Shown in pieces: positions 44,516 through 52,991 of a DNA stretch of 64,000 nucleotides. The translations under genes and the position numbers were made by a program. Position 1 is the first letter of the stretch, and every line of letters begins with the position of its first letter. Under the pieces are notes generated by a model. That model was not told where the DNA came from. It made no database searches and saw only the letters and a list, made by a program, of their open reading frames with translations. This DNA comes from a virus. The DNA lies in IMG/VR virus record IMGVR_UViG_3300031705_000001, positions 62,001-126,000 of that record. The stretch is one strand, 5' to 3'.

Positions 44516-45700
44516 ATGGCAAAATTAAACAAAGGAATTATTTCACCAGTCATAGAGTCAAAACAAGGTTTTGTATTTCACGCGGGCGGACAAAATTTCA
44601 AAATGACAGGAAGTCATATAGAAAAAGTTGCAAACGTTTCTGAAGATTTCAAATCATTAGTTAAAGCAAACAATACGTTTAGTATAACTAACGAGGGTAT
44701 TTCATTCTACTACGATTATAATAACAAGAAAACTATTTCCAATATTGACGAATCAGCATTAACTAATTTCGATACATTAGTTGGCTTAAATGAAAAAATT
44801 GATTTCTTAAATGAAAACATTAAATCATATAAGAAATCTGGTAAAAAAGTAGCAGTTACTGAAGTTAAAAAAGAATTAGAACTTTTAGAATCAACAAGAA
44901 CTGATTTACTTAAAAATTCAATTATCGTTAATTTCTCATATAATGTTACTGAAAAGAAATTCTATGCAGGTAATATTGAGTTAGTACATACTGATTCTAT
45001 GATTTTATCAGAATCTTTATTAGCGTCAGCTTACATTAAGTACGAAGATAAAGAAACAATTAATTTATTTGAATTCGCTTGTAAAAACTTTAATAACTAC
45101 AGTGTATTAGATTTCATTAATGAATCAACTGACGGAGACGTTAGGGTTTTAGCAATGAGAACAGAAGACAACATGTTTGTTTATAGATTCAACGAGTCTA
45201 CTAAGATTGAGAAATTTACTAAATTACTAGCAGATGCTGCAGTTGAATATGTTGCTGAAAACACTGGAGCAGATATTACACCAATGGTTGAAGACATCTT
45301 AGAATCTTACAAAGAACGCAGAGCTCTTAAAACTCAGAAAACTCAATTGATGTATGAAATGATTGCATTTTTGAAAGATCAGAAAGGCAGATTATCTGAA
45401 GCTAACAGAAACTTACCAGATATTAAAGCAGCAGATCATTTATTAAATTCTGAAATCGAAAGAATTACAGAAGAATTAAACGATTTACAAAACGAAGATT
45501 TCTTAACTAGAGATGATGGATATGTTACTGCAGAAACTACAGTAGAATCTGAAGATTTACCTAAAGGATCTAAAGTTAAAGTTGATGCTCTTGAATTTAC
45601 CGGAAAGGGTAAATCAGACATATTAACAGTATTCGTAAACGACGAACCACAGAGAATAGAGAAAAACAAACTTCAAATTTCTGTTGAAGATTCTATTTAA
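44516..45700 (+). CDS. Hypothetical protein, probable virion component
   Basis: A 394-residue, mainly helical protein (FDTLVGLNEKIDFLNENIKSYKK and ERRALKTQKTQLMYEMIAFLKDQKGRL look coiled coil) with a beta-rich N-terminus (QGFVFHAGGQNFKMTGSH) and a small C-terminal beta domain containing LPKGSKVKVDALEFTGKGK, like a KOW/SH3-type barrel. It has a late promoter and a strong terminator, i.e. a one-gene late unit. No T4 counterpart recognised. Confidence 0.55.
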   Translation: MAKLNKGIISPVIESKQGFVFHAGGQNFKMTGSHIEKVANVSEDFKSLVKANNTFSITNEGISFYYDYNNKKTISNIDESALTNFDTLVGLNEKIDFLNENIKSYKKSGKKVAVTEVKKELELLESTRTDLLKNSIIVNFSYNVTEKKFYAGNIELVHTDSMILSESLLASAYIKYEDKETINLFEFACKNFNNYSVLDFINESTDGDVRVLAMRTEDNMFVYRFNESTKIEKFTKLLADAAVEYVAENTGADITPMVEDILESYKERRALKTQKTQLMYEMIAFLKDQKGRLSEANRNLPDIKAADHLLNSEIERITEELNDLQNEDFLTRDDGYVTAETTVESEDLPKGSKVKVDALEFTGKGKSDILTVFVNDEPQRIEKNKLQISVEDSI

Positions 45701-45723
45701 TCTAACCATATAACTATTTAAAT

Positions 45724-45754
45724 AAGCCCATTTGGAAACAATTGGGCTTTTTTT
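45724..45754 (+). terminator. Rho-independent terminator with promoter box in the loop
   Basis: Stem AAGCCCA / TGGGCTT (7 bp; extendable with a bulge), loop of 12 nt and a T run. The loop contains GAAACA, the -35-like box of the next promoter. Confidence 0.88.
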
Positions 45755-45762
45755 AGTATAAT
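45735..45762 (+). promoter_or_regulatory. GAAACA-N16-TATAAT promoter for the late sigma gene
   Basis: GAAACA at 45735-45740 in the terminator loop, a 16-nt spacer that includes the T run, and a perfect TATAAT at 45757-45762, 19 nt before the gp55 ATG. Terminator and promoter are physically interleaved. Confidence 0.65.
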
Positions 45763-45781
45763 ATTAAACATACATTACACT

Positions 45782-46165
45782 ATGGCTAAAAAAAGCAAAA
45801 ATTACCTAAATAATAAAGATTTATATAATCAAATGGTCCTTTCAAAAGATGCCGACAAACTCACACCGACTGCAGAGAAGATGTTAGTGTTGTTAGCCGA
45901 AAGAACTATTAACAAATTAAACTATGTTAACAGTGATGATCGGGATGATTGTCTACAGTTTGCAATATTAGATCTTTTGAAATACTGGAGAAATTTCAAC
46001 CCTAAATATCCAAATGCATTTGCATACTTTACAGAGATTGCAAAGAGAGGATATGCTAAAGGATGGAATAAAATTCACCCACAAAAATACAAAGGCACAT
46101 TATCAATAGATCGTATCACAACAGGTGGTGGAAGCGATGATGGTGGTGGAATGTTCAACATCTAA
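45782..46165 (+). CDS. 55: Late-transcription sigma factor (gp55-like)
   Basis: A 127-residue protein with the gp55 core: KNYLNNKDLYNQM, LVLLAERTINKLNY, a RDDCLQFAILDLLKYWRNFNPKYPNAFAYFTEIAKRGYAKGW helix-turn region equivalent to sigma region 2, and a short tail. It is smaller than T4 gp55 (185). The end, GGSDDGGGMFNI, could be the clamp-binding tail (T4 gp55 uses SLDFLYE). It would direct host RNA polymerase to the GATATATAA sites. Driven by a GAAACA promoter, i.e. before the late phase. Confidence 0.8.
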   Translation: MAKKSKNYLNNKDLYNQMVLSKDADKLTPTAEKMLVLLAERTINKLNYVNSDDRDDCLQFAILDLLKYWRNFNPKYPNAFAYFTEIAKRGYAKGWNKIHPQKYKGTLSIDRITTGGGSDDGGGMFNI

Positions 46166-46639
46166 ATGTCAATAAAAAATCTTAAACCATCTAATAATTC
46201 AGGTTTTATACAAGGATACTTTACACCAAAGAATCCTGACAAGTATATAGGACCACTCCCGATAATCTATAGATCATCATGGGAAAGGAAGTTTATGATT
46301 ATATGTGATAATAGAGAAGACGTAATTAAATGGTCAAGTGAACCTGTAGAAATACGGTACATATGGTCATTTGATAAAAGAGAACACAAATACTACCCAG
46401 ATTTCTATATGAAAACTAGCGGACTTGATGGAGATACAGAATTCTTGGTTGAAATTAAACCAGAAGCACAAATCACTATCCCAAAGCCACCGACTAAGAA
46501 CAGTCAAAAGGCACTGAAATCATATAAGTTTTTGGCAGAGCAGTATGTAAAAAATAGAGATAAATATAAATATGCGAAGGCGTATGCTGACAACAGAGGT
46601 TGGAGGTTTATAGTCTTAACAGAAAAGTCTCTTAAATAA
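46166..46639 (+). CDS. 4: Head completion protein (gp4/gp50-like)
   Basis: A 157-residue protein (T4 gp4 150) with the characteristic series YFTPKNPDKYIGP, IIYRSSWERKFM, VIKWSSEPVEIRYIW, HKYYPDFYMKT and FLVEIKPEAQ, a PD-(D/E)XK-like fold (Glu in RSSWE, Asp in PDFY, Glu-x-Lys in VEIKP). It finishes the head after packaging so that it can join the tail. The next gene overlaps its stop by one base. Confidence 0.85.
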   Translation: MSIKNLKPSNNSGFIQGYFTPKNPDKYIGPLPIIYRSSWERKFMIICDNREDVIKWSSEPVEIRYIWSFDKREHKYYPDFYMKTSGLDGDTEFLVEIKPEAQITIPKPPTKNSQKALKSYKFLAEQYVKNRDKYKYAKAYADNRGWRFIVLTEKSLK

Positions 46640-47265
46640 TGGGTAAGATAAAGAAAGATATTAAGGATTTAAGCAAAGAAGCTGGCGGAAAAGTCAAAGC
46701 ACGTAAAAGCGCTGAGAAATGGTTTGCTAAGGCTGTCAAGTCCGTTAAGGATCATACTGTATCAAAACATGGTAAACCATTTAAAACAGGTATGATTCAT
46801 GTATTTAGATATGAAAAACCCAAACACATGAAAACATTACCATGGTGGGATATGAATCCAGTAGTACTTGCATTAGAACCACATTCGAGCGGAACAGATG
46901 TTGGTATTAATCTAAATTTATTACCAGTTCAATTTAAAGAGGATTTATTAGATATGGTATATGATCGTATGTCTGGTCAAATAAAATCAAGCACTGGTAG
47001 ATCTAAAGAAAACAACGCAAAAACACAAAGTGAAATAAAACTAATATACAAAGATATTGTAAAATTCTTAGTACATTTTGGATTTGATTTTGCTATTAGA
47101 CAATATATACCAGAGTTGAAAAAGAACCAGAAAGTAGTTTCATATGAAAGTTGGGCAAAGATCGCATTGTGTGATTTCCAAGATCTATATGGTATTGGAA
47201 TCAACGAGGTCAAGAAAGCATTCAGAGAGCACCTAAAAACGCGCTCAAAAAGAAAAGATATATAA
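46639..47265 (+). CDS. Conserved phage protein with LPWWD motif
   Basis: A 208-residue protein with a basic N-terminus (KARKSAEKWFAKAVKSV) and the block GMIHVFRYEKPKHMKTLPWWDMNPVVLALE, which I recall as conserved (LPYYD/LPWWD) in unrelated myophages, often near portal or baseplate genes. Then GINLNLLPVQFKEDLLD and a basic tail. T4 has gp53 here, but the sequence does not resemble gp53. Likely a morphogenesis protein; function unknown. Its stop codon is the end of a GATATATAA motif. Confidence 0.55.
   Translation: MGKIKKDIKDLSKEAGGKVKARKSAEKWFAKAVKSVKDHTVSKHGKPFKTGMIHVFRYEKPKHMKTLPWWDMNPVVLALEPHSSGTDVGINLNLLPVQFKEDLLDMVYDRMSGQIKSSTGRSKENNAKTQSEIKLIYKDIVKFLVHFGFDFAIRQYIPELKKNQKVVSYESWAKIALCDFQDLYGIGINEVKKAFREHLKTRSKRKDI
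47257..47265 (+). promoter_or_regulatory. Late promoter GATATATAA nested in a stop codon
   Basis: GAT ATA TAA are the last codons of the upstream gene. The portal ATG is 26 nt downstream, a standard spacing for this class. Confidence 0.6.
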
Positions 47266-47291
47266 TAACAAGAACATAATAATATAATAGT

Positions 47292-48884
47292 ATGGCAGGA
47301 TTTAACGATAGAAACGGACCACTAAGTAACGGATCAAAACCCTTTAGCATTTCAAATGCTTTGAAGTCTTTATCCTCATTCGGTATGCGATATGACGACT
47401 TAGTATTAAGACAGTCACAAGCAATCGGCCCAATGGAAGCAGAAATTGGCTATGGTCAAATGAATCCATTTGGCGTTGACAACGATGACATCTATGGTGC
47501 ATTCGCAGCAATGTCAATGACAGATACTAATCTTAGATCTAATATACCGTTCTTTGATACAGCATATGAAGGTAAAAGAGATGAACTTAGAAAATTCTCA
47601 CTTAATGATGAGGTTGAAGATATCTTAGATATTCTTTGTGATGAATCAATAGTATACGATAATAAAAACTTTTTCTGTTACCCAGAAATATTAGGATTGG
47701 ATGTTTCAGACGACGTTGATAAAGATCTTAATAAATATTTTAGACAACTGTATCACTATTTTGGGTTTAACTCAGATCAATCAGCATGGTACTTCTTTAG
47801 AAAATTCTTAATTGATGGATATTTAGCATTTGAGATTATTTATTCACCAGATCAACAAGAGATTATAGGATTTAAAGAAATAGATCCAATTACACTTATT
47901 CCTGGATATAACCACGAAGATGGTAAGAAAGTTTGGGTACAATATAAAGATGATCCAGTTAAAGAAAGAAAGTTATATGATTCTCAAATAATCTATATTT
48001 CATATTCTTCAATAACAACAACATCAAGAGTTTCATATATTGAGAGATTAACAAGATCATTCAACTTGTTAAGAATAATGGAACACACAAGAGTTATATG
48101 GGCAGTAACTAACGCTTCATTTAGAATGAAGTTTGTTATACCTGTCGGTGGTAAATCTAAGACTAGAGCAAAGCAATCGCTTTCTCAGTTAATGAACTCT
48201 TATAAAGAATCAGTTGATTTTGATTGGGAATCAGGAACACTAGCAACAGATGGTAAACCAATGTTACAATTTAGTAAAGAGTATTGGCTGCCTTCTAAAG
48301 ATGGTGAATCACCAGAAATTGAAACATTAAACAGTGAAGGACCAGATCTTTCAGATACAGAAGCACTTAAATACTTCTCAGACAAATTAAAACACGTTTC
48401 AAAAATACCTTACTCTAGATTCTTATATGAAGATGGTGGTGGAGATTTCAATCTTGCTGCTGATGGTATGATTAGAGATGAAATTAAGTTTGGTAAATTT
48501 ATCAAACGTTTAAGATCTACATTCATGGAAATTTTATCTAAGCCTTTGTTTATTCAAATGTGTCTTAAATATCCTGAATTCACAAACGATCCACAATTCA
48601 AATCACAAGTCGCATTACGATTTAATGAAGAAAATGTATTCTCAGAATTAAAAGACATGGAATTAATGGAGAAACGTTTAGACTTTATTGCTACAATGAG
48701 AGACTCATTAATGACAACAAATCAAGAAACAATGGAAGAAGAATATTACTTCGATCAAGAATACTTAGTTAAGAAATATCTTAAATTAAGTGATGATGAA
48801 ATTAGAGGTAATGAAGCAGCCAAATCTAAATTAAAGAAAACGACTGCTGAAGAGCCAGAGGCTGAAGATCCATTCGCAATGTAA
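47292..48884 (+). CDS. 20: Portal vertex protein (gp20)
   Basis: A 530-residue protein (T4 gp20 524). The segments VEDILDILCDESIVYD, WYFFRKFLIDGYLAFEIIY, FKEIDPITLIPGY, ERLTRSFNLLRIMEHTRVIW, KIPYSRFLYEDGGGDFN and the C-terminal helices are typical of T4-type portals. It forms the dodecameric ring at one head vertex through which gp17 packages DNA. It starts the head cluster gp20 - core - protease - scaffold - capsid, the T4 order. Confidence 0.93.
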   Translation: MAGFNDRNGPLSNGSKPFSISNALKSLSSFGMRYDDLVLRQSQAIGPMEAEIGYGQMNPFGVDNDDIYGAFAAMSMTDTNLRSNIPFFDTAYEGKRDELRKFSLNDEVEDILDILCDESIVYDNKNFFCYPEILGLDVSDDVDKDLNKYFRQLYHYFGFNSDQSAWYFFRKFLIDGYLAFEIIYSPDQQEIIGFKEIDPITLIPGYNHEDGKKVWVQYKDDPVKERKLYDSQIIYISYSSITTTSRVSYIERLTRSFNLLRIMEHTRVIWAVTNASFRMKFVIPVGGKSKTRAKQSLSQLMNSYKESVDFDWESGTLATDGKPMLQFSKEYWLPSKDGESPEIETLNSEGPDLSDTEALKYFSDKLKHVSKIPYSRFLYEDGGGDFNLAADGMIRDEIKFGKFIKRLRSTFMEILSKPLFIQMCLKYPEFTNDPQFKSQVALRFNEENVFSELKDMELMEKRLDFIATMRDSLMTTNQETMEEEYYFDQEYLVKKYLKLSDDEIRGNEAAKSKLKKTTAEEPEAEDPFAM

Positions 48885-48911
48885 CACACTATTAAAAAAG
48901 ATATATAGATT

Positions 48912-49250
48912 ATGAAAATTATTAAAACATTTGAAGACTTCATTACAGAAGATGCAATGAGAGCCGGAGAAGATTCCAAGATAATTATTGACGATATTAA
49001 ATTAGATTCAGGTTCTACTATAAAATCTGCAGAGATTTTAGGAGCTGTAACAGCATCAATGACTGACGATGAATTTAAACAATATTTTTATGATAGTTAT
49101 GGTGAAAACGCTTTCGCAGAAGGTGAAATTGACCAATTAGTTAAGATATACAATGATATAGCTGCAGAAGAACTAGAAGCTGAAAAAGAAGCTGAAAAGG
49201 AAGGCGGAGAAGGCGAAGAGGATGAAGAGGATCCATTAGCAGGATTGTAA
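48912..49250 (+). CDS. Prohead core protein (gp67/gp68-like) with targeting peptide
   Basis: A 112-residue protein between portal and protease, where T4 has gp67 and gp68. It starts MKIIKTFEDFITED, the targeting-type leader, and ends in a strongly acidic tail (AEELEAEKEAEKEGGEGEED...). gp67 of T4 is a small acidic core protein cut by gp21. This link between the leader and a bona fide core position is the best internal evidence that the shared peptide means prohead entry. GATATATAG lies 3 nt before the ATG. Confidence 0.7.
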   Translation: MKIIKTFEDFITEDAMRAGEDSKIIIDDIKLDSGSTIKSAEILGAVTASMTDDEFKQYFYDSYGENAFAEGEIDQLVKIYNDIAAEELEAEKEAEKEGGEGEEDEEDPLAGL

Positions 49251-49306
49251 TAAGATATTTAGATAATAAAGTATGATATATATTAAAAATAGAAAAATAA
49301 AACATT

Positions 49307-51367
49307 ATGAAAAATACTAACGATTTATTAATCGTCGAGATGTCTTCATCAGCTCTAAGTGTAACAACTTCAGAGAACAAAGATTACATTCTTGAAGGTA
49401 TTTTTGGTCAAATCGATCAAAAAAACAAAAACAACCGTATATACACTGAGTCGGAGTATGTTCCACAAATTGAAGCATTACAAGCTAAAATTAAAGCTAG
49501 TAAGTTATTGGGCGAATTAGATCATCCTGCACAATTTGACATTTCTTTAAAGAATGTATCACATATCATTGAAGAACTTGTATATGACAAAGATAGTAAA
49601 GAAGTAAGAGGACGTATCAAATTATTAGATACAGACGCTGGAAGACAAGCTAAAGCTTTAGTAGATGCTGGTGTTCCTTTACAGATTTCATCTAGAGCTG
49701 CAGGTGCAGTTGAATCTAACGGACAAGTAAAGATTAAACAATTATTTACTTATGATCTAGTTGCTGATCCAGGTTTTGAAAACGCAGAGTTAAAGAGAGT
49801 TAACGAAACGTATGGTTATTCAAACGCAGGAAATTTAGCAATTTACGAAATGAATGGCACAGAAGCTATTGATAACCAACCTATTAAAAACACAAACACA
49901 CAAATAAAAGAAAATAAAAACATGGCAGAATTTGTAAAATCCGAGGATTTCAATAAGTACTCTGAGTATTTGGCGAATGAGATCAAGACATTAAAAGAAT
50001 CTATCGAAACTAAAAATGAAGAAGTTTCAGAAGATAAAACAGTACAAAACTTGAAAGATCATAGTGATCACGTTGTAGAAAACGTTAATCAATTAACAGA
50101 ATACGTAGAATACATCGCTGGTAAATTAGACGATAACATTCAATATTCTGAACATGTTGCTGAGAAAACAGATCAAAGTATTTCATATGCTGAATCTTTA
50201 GCAGAAACATTAGATAACAATATCTCTTATACAGAGCATGTTGCTGAAGCAGTTTCTAAAGTTAAAGACTTCGCTAATTATTTAGCAGAAGCACATAACG
50301 AAGGAAGTACTTCTCACGAATCTTTATTAGAGTATGTTGAATACTTAAAAGAAAACTTACAATCAGTTTCTGAATATGCAGAGTATATTGCAGAATCATT
50401 AAACGAAACAGTTATTGAAGTACCAGTTAACGCTGAAGCTGAAGAAACTGAAGAGGAAGAAGTTGAAGCAGCTGATAAAGTTGAAGGTGAAGAAGTTGCT
50501 AAAGAAGTAGCAGAAGCTGAAGCTCCTGCAAAAGACGCTGACGAAGCTGAAGAAACTGAAGAAATCGAAAACATCGGTGATAATTCTGAAGAAGGCGCAG
50601 TAGCTGCTGATTCTGATAAAGCTGGTAAAGAAGTTGAAGAAATCGAAGGTGAAGAAGTTGAAGCAGGAGATAATTCAAAAGAAGGTGATACTAAAGGTGA
50701 AGTAAATGGAGAAGACGCTGAAGATTTAGAATCTGACGCAATTAAATCTGATTCAGAAATTGAAGCAGAAACCAAAGCAGCTAAAGCTGGTGAAGGTGAA
50801 GAAGAAACTGAAGGTGAAGAAGGAGCATTAGATCCATTAGAATCTTACAAAAGCGAAATCTCATCTAAATTAGATAAATTAGTAGAAAATGCTACAGCAA
50901 AAGAAAATGAAAATCCTTCATTCTTTAGAGTTGTATCATCTACGACAAGAGAAAAGTATAACGCATTAAATGAATCAGCTAAAACAGAAGTTAGAAATAC
51001 AGTTTCTCAAAGAGGCTTTATGACTGAATCTGAAATCTCATCATTAATGAATAACGCAGAGCTTATTGTTGAAAACAAAGGTGCACAACCATTGTTTATT
51101 ACTGCAATGCCAGCGGAATACAGCGCAGCATGGGAAAACTTATCTGAATCTAAACAGAATCAAATAACAGCACAAGCTAAATACCACTCATTAAAAACTG
51201 AATACCAAGTTGCTAATTTCTGGCAAACTAGAGACTTAAGAGATACTAAAGTTGAAATGGAAAAAGTTGCAATGGTAACAGAATCTAAGGATGAAGCGCC
51301 TAAATCTACCATCGGTTACGATGTTACAGAAATGGCTGAAGCATTCAAAAAGAGATTTAACAAATAA
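49307..51367 (+). CDS. 21-22: Prohead protease-scaffold fusion (gp21 + gp22)
   Basis: One 686-residue frame. Residues 1-~195 are the gp21-type serine protease: LEGIFGQIDQKNKNNRIY, LLGELDHPAQFDISLKNVSHII (His in LDHP) and LQISSRAAGAVE (catalytic Ser in SSRA). An A-rich, leader-like stretch follows, then Met206 (ATG 49922) begins a scaffold: six 14-residue coiled-coil repeats (YxE-xx-AExL type, residues ~266-370, one spaced by an extra heptad), a Glu/Ala-rich acidic zone (~371-510) and a helical C-terminal domain. T4 makes gp21 (212) and gp22 (269) separately, so an internal start at 49922 giving a 481-residue scaffold is likely, as with lambda C/Nu3. Confidence 0.85.
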   Translation: MKNTNDLLIVEMSSSALSVTTSENKDYILEGIFGQIDQKNKNNRIYTESEYVPQIEALQAKIKASKLLGELDHPAQFDISLKNVSHIIEELVYDKDSKEVRGRIKLLDTDAGRQAKALVDAGVPLQISSRAAGAVESNGQVKIKQLFTYDLVADPGFENAELKRVNETYGYSNAGNLAIYEMNGTEAIDNQPIKNTNTQIKENKNMAEFVKSEDFNKYSEYLANEIKTLKESIETKNEEVSEDKTVQNLKDHSDHVVENVNQLTEYVEYIAGKLDDNIQYSEHVAEKTDQSISYAESLAETLDNNISYTEHVAEAVSKVKDFANYLAEAHNEGSTSHESLLEYVEYLKENLQSVSEYAEYIAESLNETVIEVPVNAEAEETEEEEVEAADKVEGEEVAKEVAEAEAPAKDADEAEETEEIENIGDNSEEGAVAADSDKAGKEVEEIEGEEVEAGDNSKEGDTKGEVNGEDAEDLESDAIKSDSEIEAETKAAKAGEGEEETEGEEGALDPLESYKSEISSKLDKLVENATAKENENPSFFRVVSSTTREKYNALNESAKTEVRNTVSQRGFMTESEISSLMNNAELIVENKGAQPLFITAMPAEYSAAWENLSESKQNQITAQAKYHSLKTEYQVANFWQTRDLRDTKVEMEKVAMVTESKDEAPKSTIGYDVTEMAEAFKKRFNK
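50102..50416 (+). repeat. 14-residue (two-heptad) coding repeats in the scaffold
   Basis: Successive units start at Tyr (or Phe) every 14 residues: YVEYIAGKLDDNIQ, YSEHVAEKTDQSIS, YAESLAETLDNNIS, YTEHVAEAVSKVKD, then one 21-residue unit, YVEYLKENLQSVSE and YAEYIAESLNETVI. The period of two heptads implies a long regular coiled coil. Confidence 0.8.
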
Positions 51368-51373
51368 AACATA

Positions 51374-51382
51374 GATATATAA
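51374..51382 (+). promoter_or_regulatory. Late promoter GATATATAA for the major capsid gene
   Basis: An exact copy just after the scaffold stop and 99 nt before the gp23 ATG, the longest leader of this class in the window. The leader contains a folded element at 51390-51434. Confidence 0.6.
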
Positions 51383-51389
51383 ATAACAA

Positions 51390-51434
51390 TCGACGATAAA
51401 GGGTGACAGAAGCAGAACACCCATTGAATGTCGA
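51390..51434 (+). promoter_or_regulatory. Folded 5' leader element of the capsid mRNA
   Basis: Two nested perfect stems: TCGAC/GTCGA (51390-51394 with 51430-51434) enclosing GGGTG/CACCC (51401-51405 with 51418-51422). It begins about 8 nt after the late motif, i.e. at or near the predicted transcript 5' end, and is followed by GTTTTT. Likely an mRNA-stabilising 5' structure or an attenuator. Confidence 0.5.
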
Positions 51435-51481
51435 GTTTTTAACTAAACACAAACAAACAAACAAAAAAACATTCTCAAATT

Positions 51482-52861
51482 ATGAATTTATTAAACGAAG
51501 CTGAGATCAAAAATACATGGGCACCGATAATCTCGGAAGCTACAGGTATTAACGAATCTAGCAAATTAGCATGGATGTCGACTTACTGTCACAACCATAA
51601 ACTTTACGAAGACGCGAACATCATGTCTTTAAACCCTAACATGAACTTAGCAGGTATGGGTGCAGTATCTTTCCCTTCAGCAGTATCTAACGGTGCAGCA
51701 GGTGGTGAAAATGGTTCTGGTGACAAGTCTCCGACTTTATTACCATTAGCAATGCAAGTAGCTGCTCAAACTATCGGTTTAGACTTAGTACCAGTAGTAC
51801 CAATGGCAGGACCAATGGGATTATTGTCTTACTTAGACTTTACTTACGAAGGTGGAAAAGTTGACGGAAACGTTACACCTACTTATATTAAAGGTGCAGT
51901 TGATGCAGTTGCTGCAGGTAACGATGTATTAGTTGGAACTTCTAGAATTGATGGAAAATCAATTATCAAAATTGTTGATGCATTAGACGGTGAAGCAAAT
52001 ATAGCTGCAAGATATGCAGGTGCTGAATTAGTTAAAGCTTTAGAAGATCACATTCCTGGATTCTCAGGTGCTGATGCAAACGATAAGCCAATGTCAAGAG
52101 ATCTTGGTGAATCTACTCCTGATAAAGTAATGGGTCTTTCTTTATTCTCTAAAAGTGTTGCTGCTGAAACTTTCCAAGTTGCTGCTGCAGTTACAAGAGA
52201 GCAAGTACAAGATTTAAAACAATTCGGTGTTGATGCTGTTGCTCAAGTAGAAGCAGTTTTAACTAACGAATTAACTCAATCTATCAATACTCACATTTTA
52301 TCTAAAATGAGATCTATTGCTGGTGAAGGTACTTTAGCTGGAAACTTAGAATTAGTTTACACTCAAGGTGGAAACACTTACGGTGATGTTAATAGAAGAA
52401 TCTTAACACACGTTTTAGCCGCTGCAAACTTAATTGCTAACAGAGGTAGAAGAGGTGCTGGTAACTTCGCTGTAGTTGATGCAAAAGTTGCTTCAGCTTT
52501 ACAAGGTGTTGCAGGATTTGTATCTAACCCAATGGCTAACACATTTAACCAAGTTGCAGGAGCAATCTACCCAGTAGGTTCTGTTGCTGGAATCAATGTT
52601 TACACTGATCCTAACATGGCTTTCGAAGGTGTTACTGCTGGAGGTAAAACTACACATGAAGTATTAGTTGGTAGAAAAGGTGATGGTAACGGTGCTGGAT
52701 TAATTTTCATGCCTTACTTAATGGCTGAATCAGTTCAAATGATCGCAGAAGGAACAATGGCTCCGAAAGTAGCTGTTAAATCTAGATACGCATTAGTTGA
52801 AGCTGGATTCCACCCAGGTACACAATACGAAAAATTCTATGTTGAAGGTTTAGCACTATAA
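51482..52861 (+). CDS. 23: Major capsid protein (gp23)
   Basis: A 459-residue HK97-fold protein with T4-type blocks: AWMSTYCHNHKLYEDANIMS near the N-terminus, LLPLAMQVAAQTIGLDLVPVVPMAGPMGLLSYLDF, REQVQDLKQFGVDAVAQVEAVLTNELTQSIN, and a C-terminal SRYALVEAGFHPGTQYE. It is shorter than T4 gp23 (521). PIISE-A near residue 20 fits the protease consensus and would give a short N-terminal removal, versus 65 residues in T4. GC content is locally higher and codons look more optimal than in neighbours, as expected of the most abundant protein. Followed by a strong terminator. Confidence 0.95.
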   Translation: MNLLNEAEIKNTWAPIISEATGINESSKLAWMSTYCHNHKLYEDANIMSLNPNMNLAGMGAVSFPSAVSNGAAGGENGSGDKSPTLLPLAMQVAAQTIGLDLVPVVPMAGPMGLLSYLDFTYEGGKVDGNVTPTYIKGAVDAVAAGNDVLVGTSRIDGKSIIKIVDALDGEANIAARYAGAELVKALEDHIPGFSGADANDKPMSRDLGESTPDKVMGLSLFSKSVAAETFQVAAAVTREQVQDLKQFGVDAVAQVEAVLTNELTQSINTHILSKMRSIAGEGTLAGNLELVYTQGGNTYGDVNRRILTHVLAAANLIANRGRRGAGNFAVVDAKVASALQGVAGFVSNPMANTFNQVAGAIYPVGSVAGINVYTDPNMAFEGVTAGGKTTHEVLVGRKGDGNGAGLIFMPYLMAESVQMIAEGTMAPKVAVKSRYALVEAGFHPGTQYEKFYVEGLAL

Positions 52862-52891
52862 TCTTAAACTAGAATAATTAATATTATTATT

Positions 52892-52921
52892 AAAAGGTCA
52901 TCTTCGGATGACCTTTTTTTT
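52892..52921 (+). terminator. Rho-independent terminator after the capsid gene
   Basis: An 11-bp stem AAAAGGTCATC / GATGACCTTTT capped by a stable TTCG tetraloop and followed by more T. Confidence 0.95.
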
Positions 52922-52947
52922 GTTGTAAACTTTCCAAAATTAAATTA

Positions 52948-52956
52948 GATATATAA
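52948..52956 (+). promoter_or_regulatory. Late promoter GATATATAA
   Basis: An exact copy between the capsid terminator and the next gene, 35 nt before its ATG. Confidence 0.6.
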
Positions 52957-52991
52957 TATAATAATGCTAAATAGAAAATAAAATAACAATT

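Noticed and set aside
46639-47265. Baseplate wedge gp53 by gene order after gp4
   Set aside because: No resemblance to gp53; the LPWWD block belongs to another conserved phage family of unknown role.
50314-50775. Minus-strand 153-aa frame inside the scaffold
   Set aside because: Ser/Ala-rich antisense of the acidic Glu/Ala coding region; a composition artefact.
18347-51367. Stop-codon reassignment to explain the long fused frames
   Set aside because: TAA is used throughout, TAG and TGA also end genes (58022, 40587, 41704), and the fusions contain no in-frame stop.
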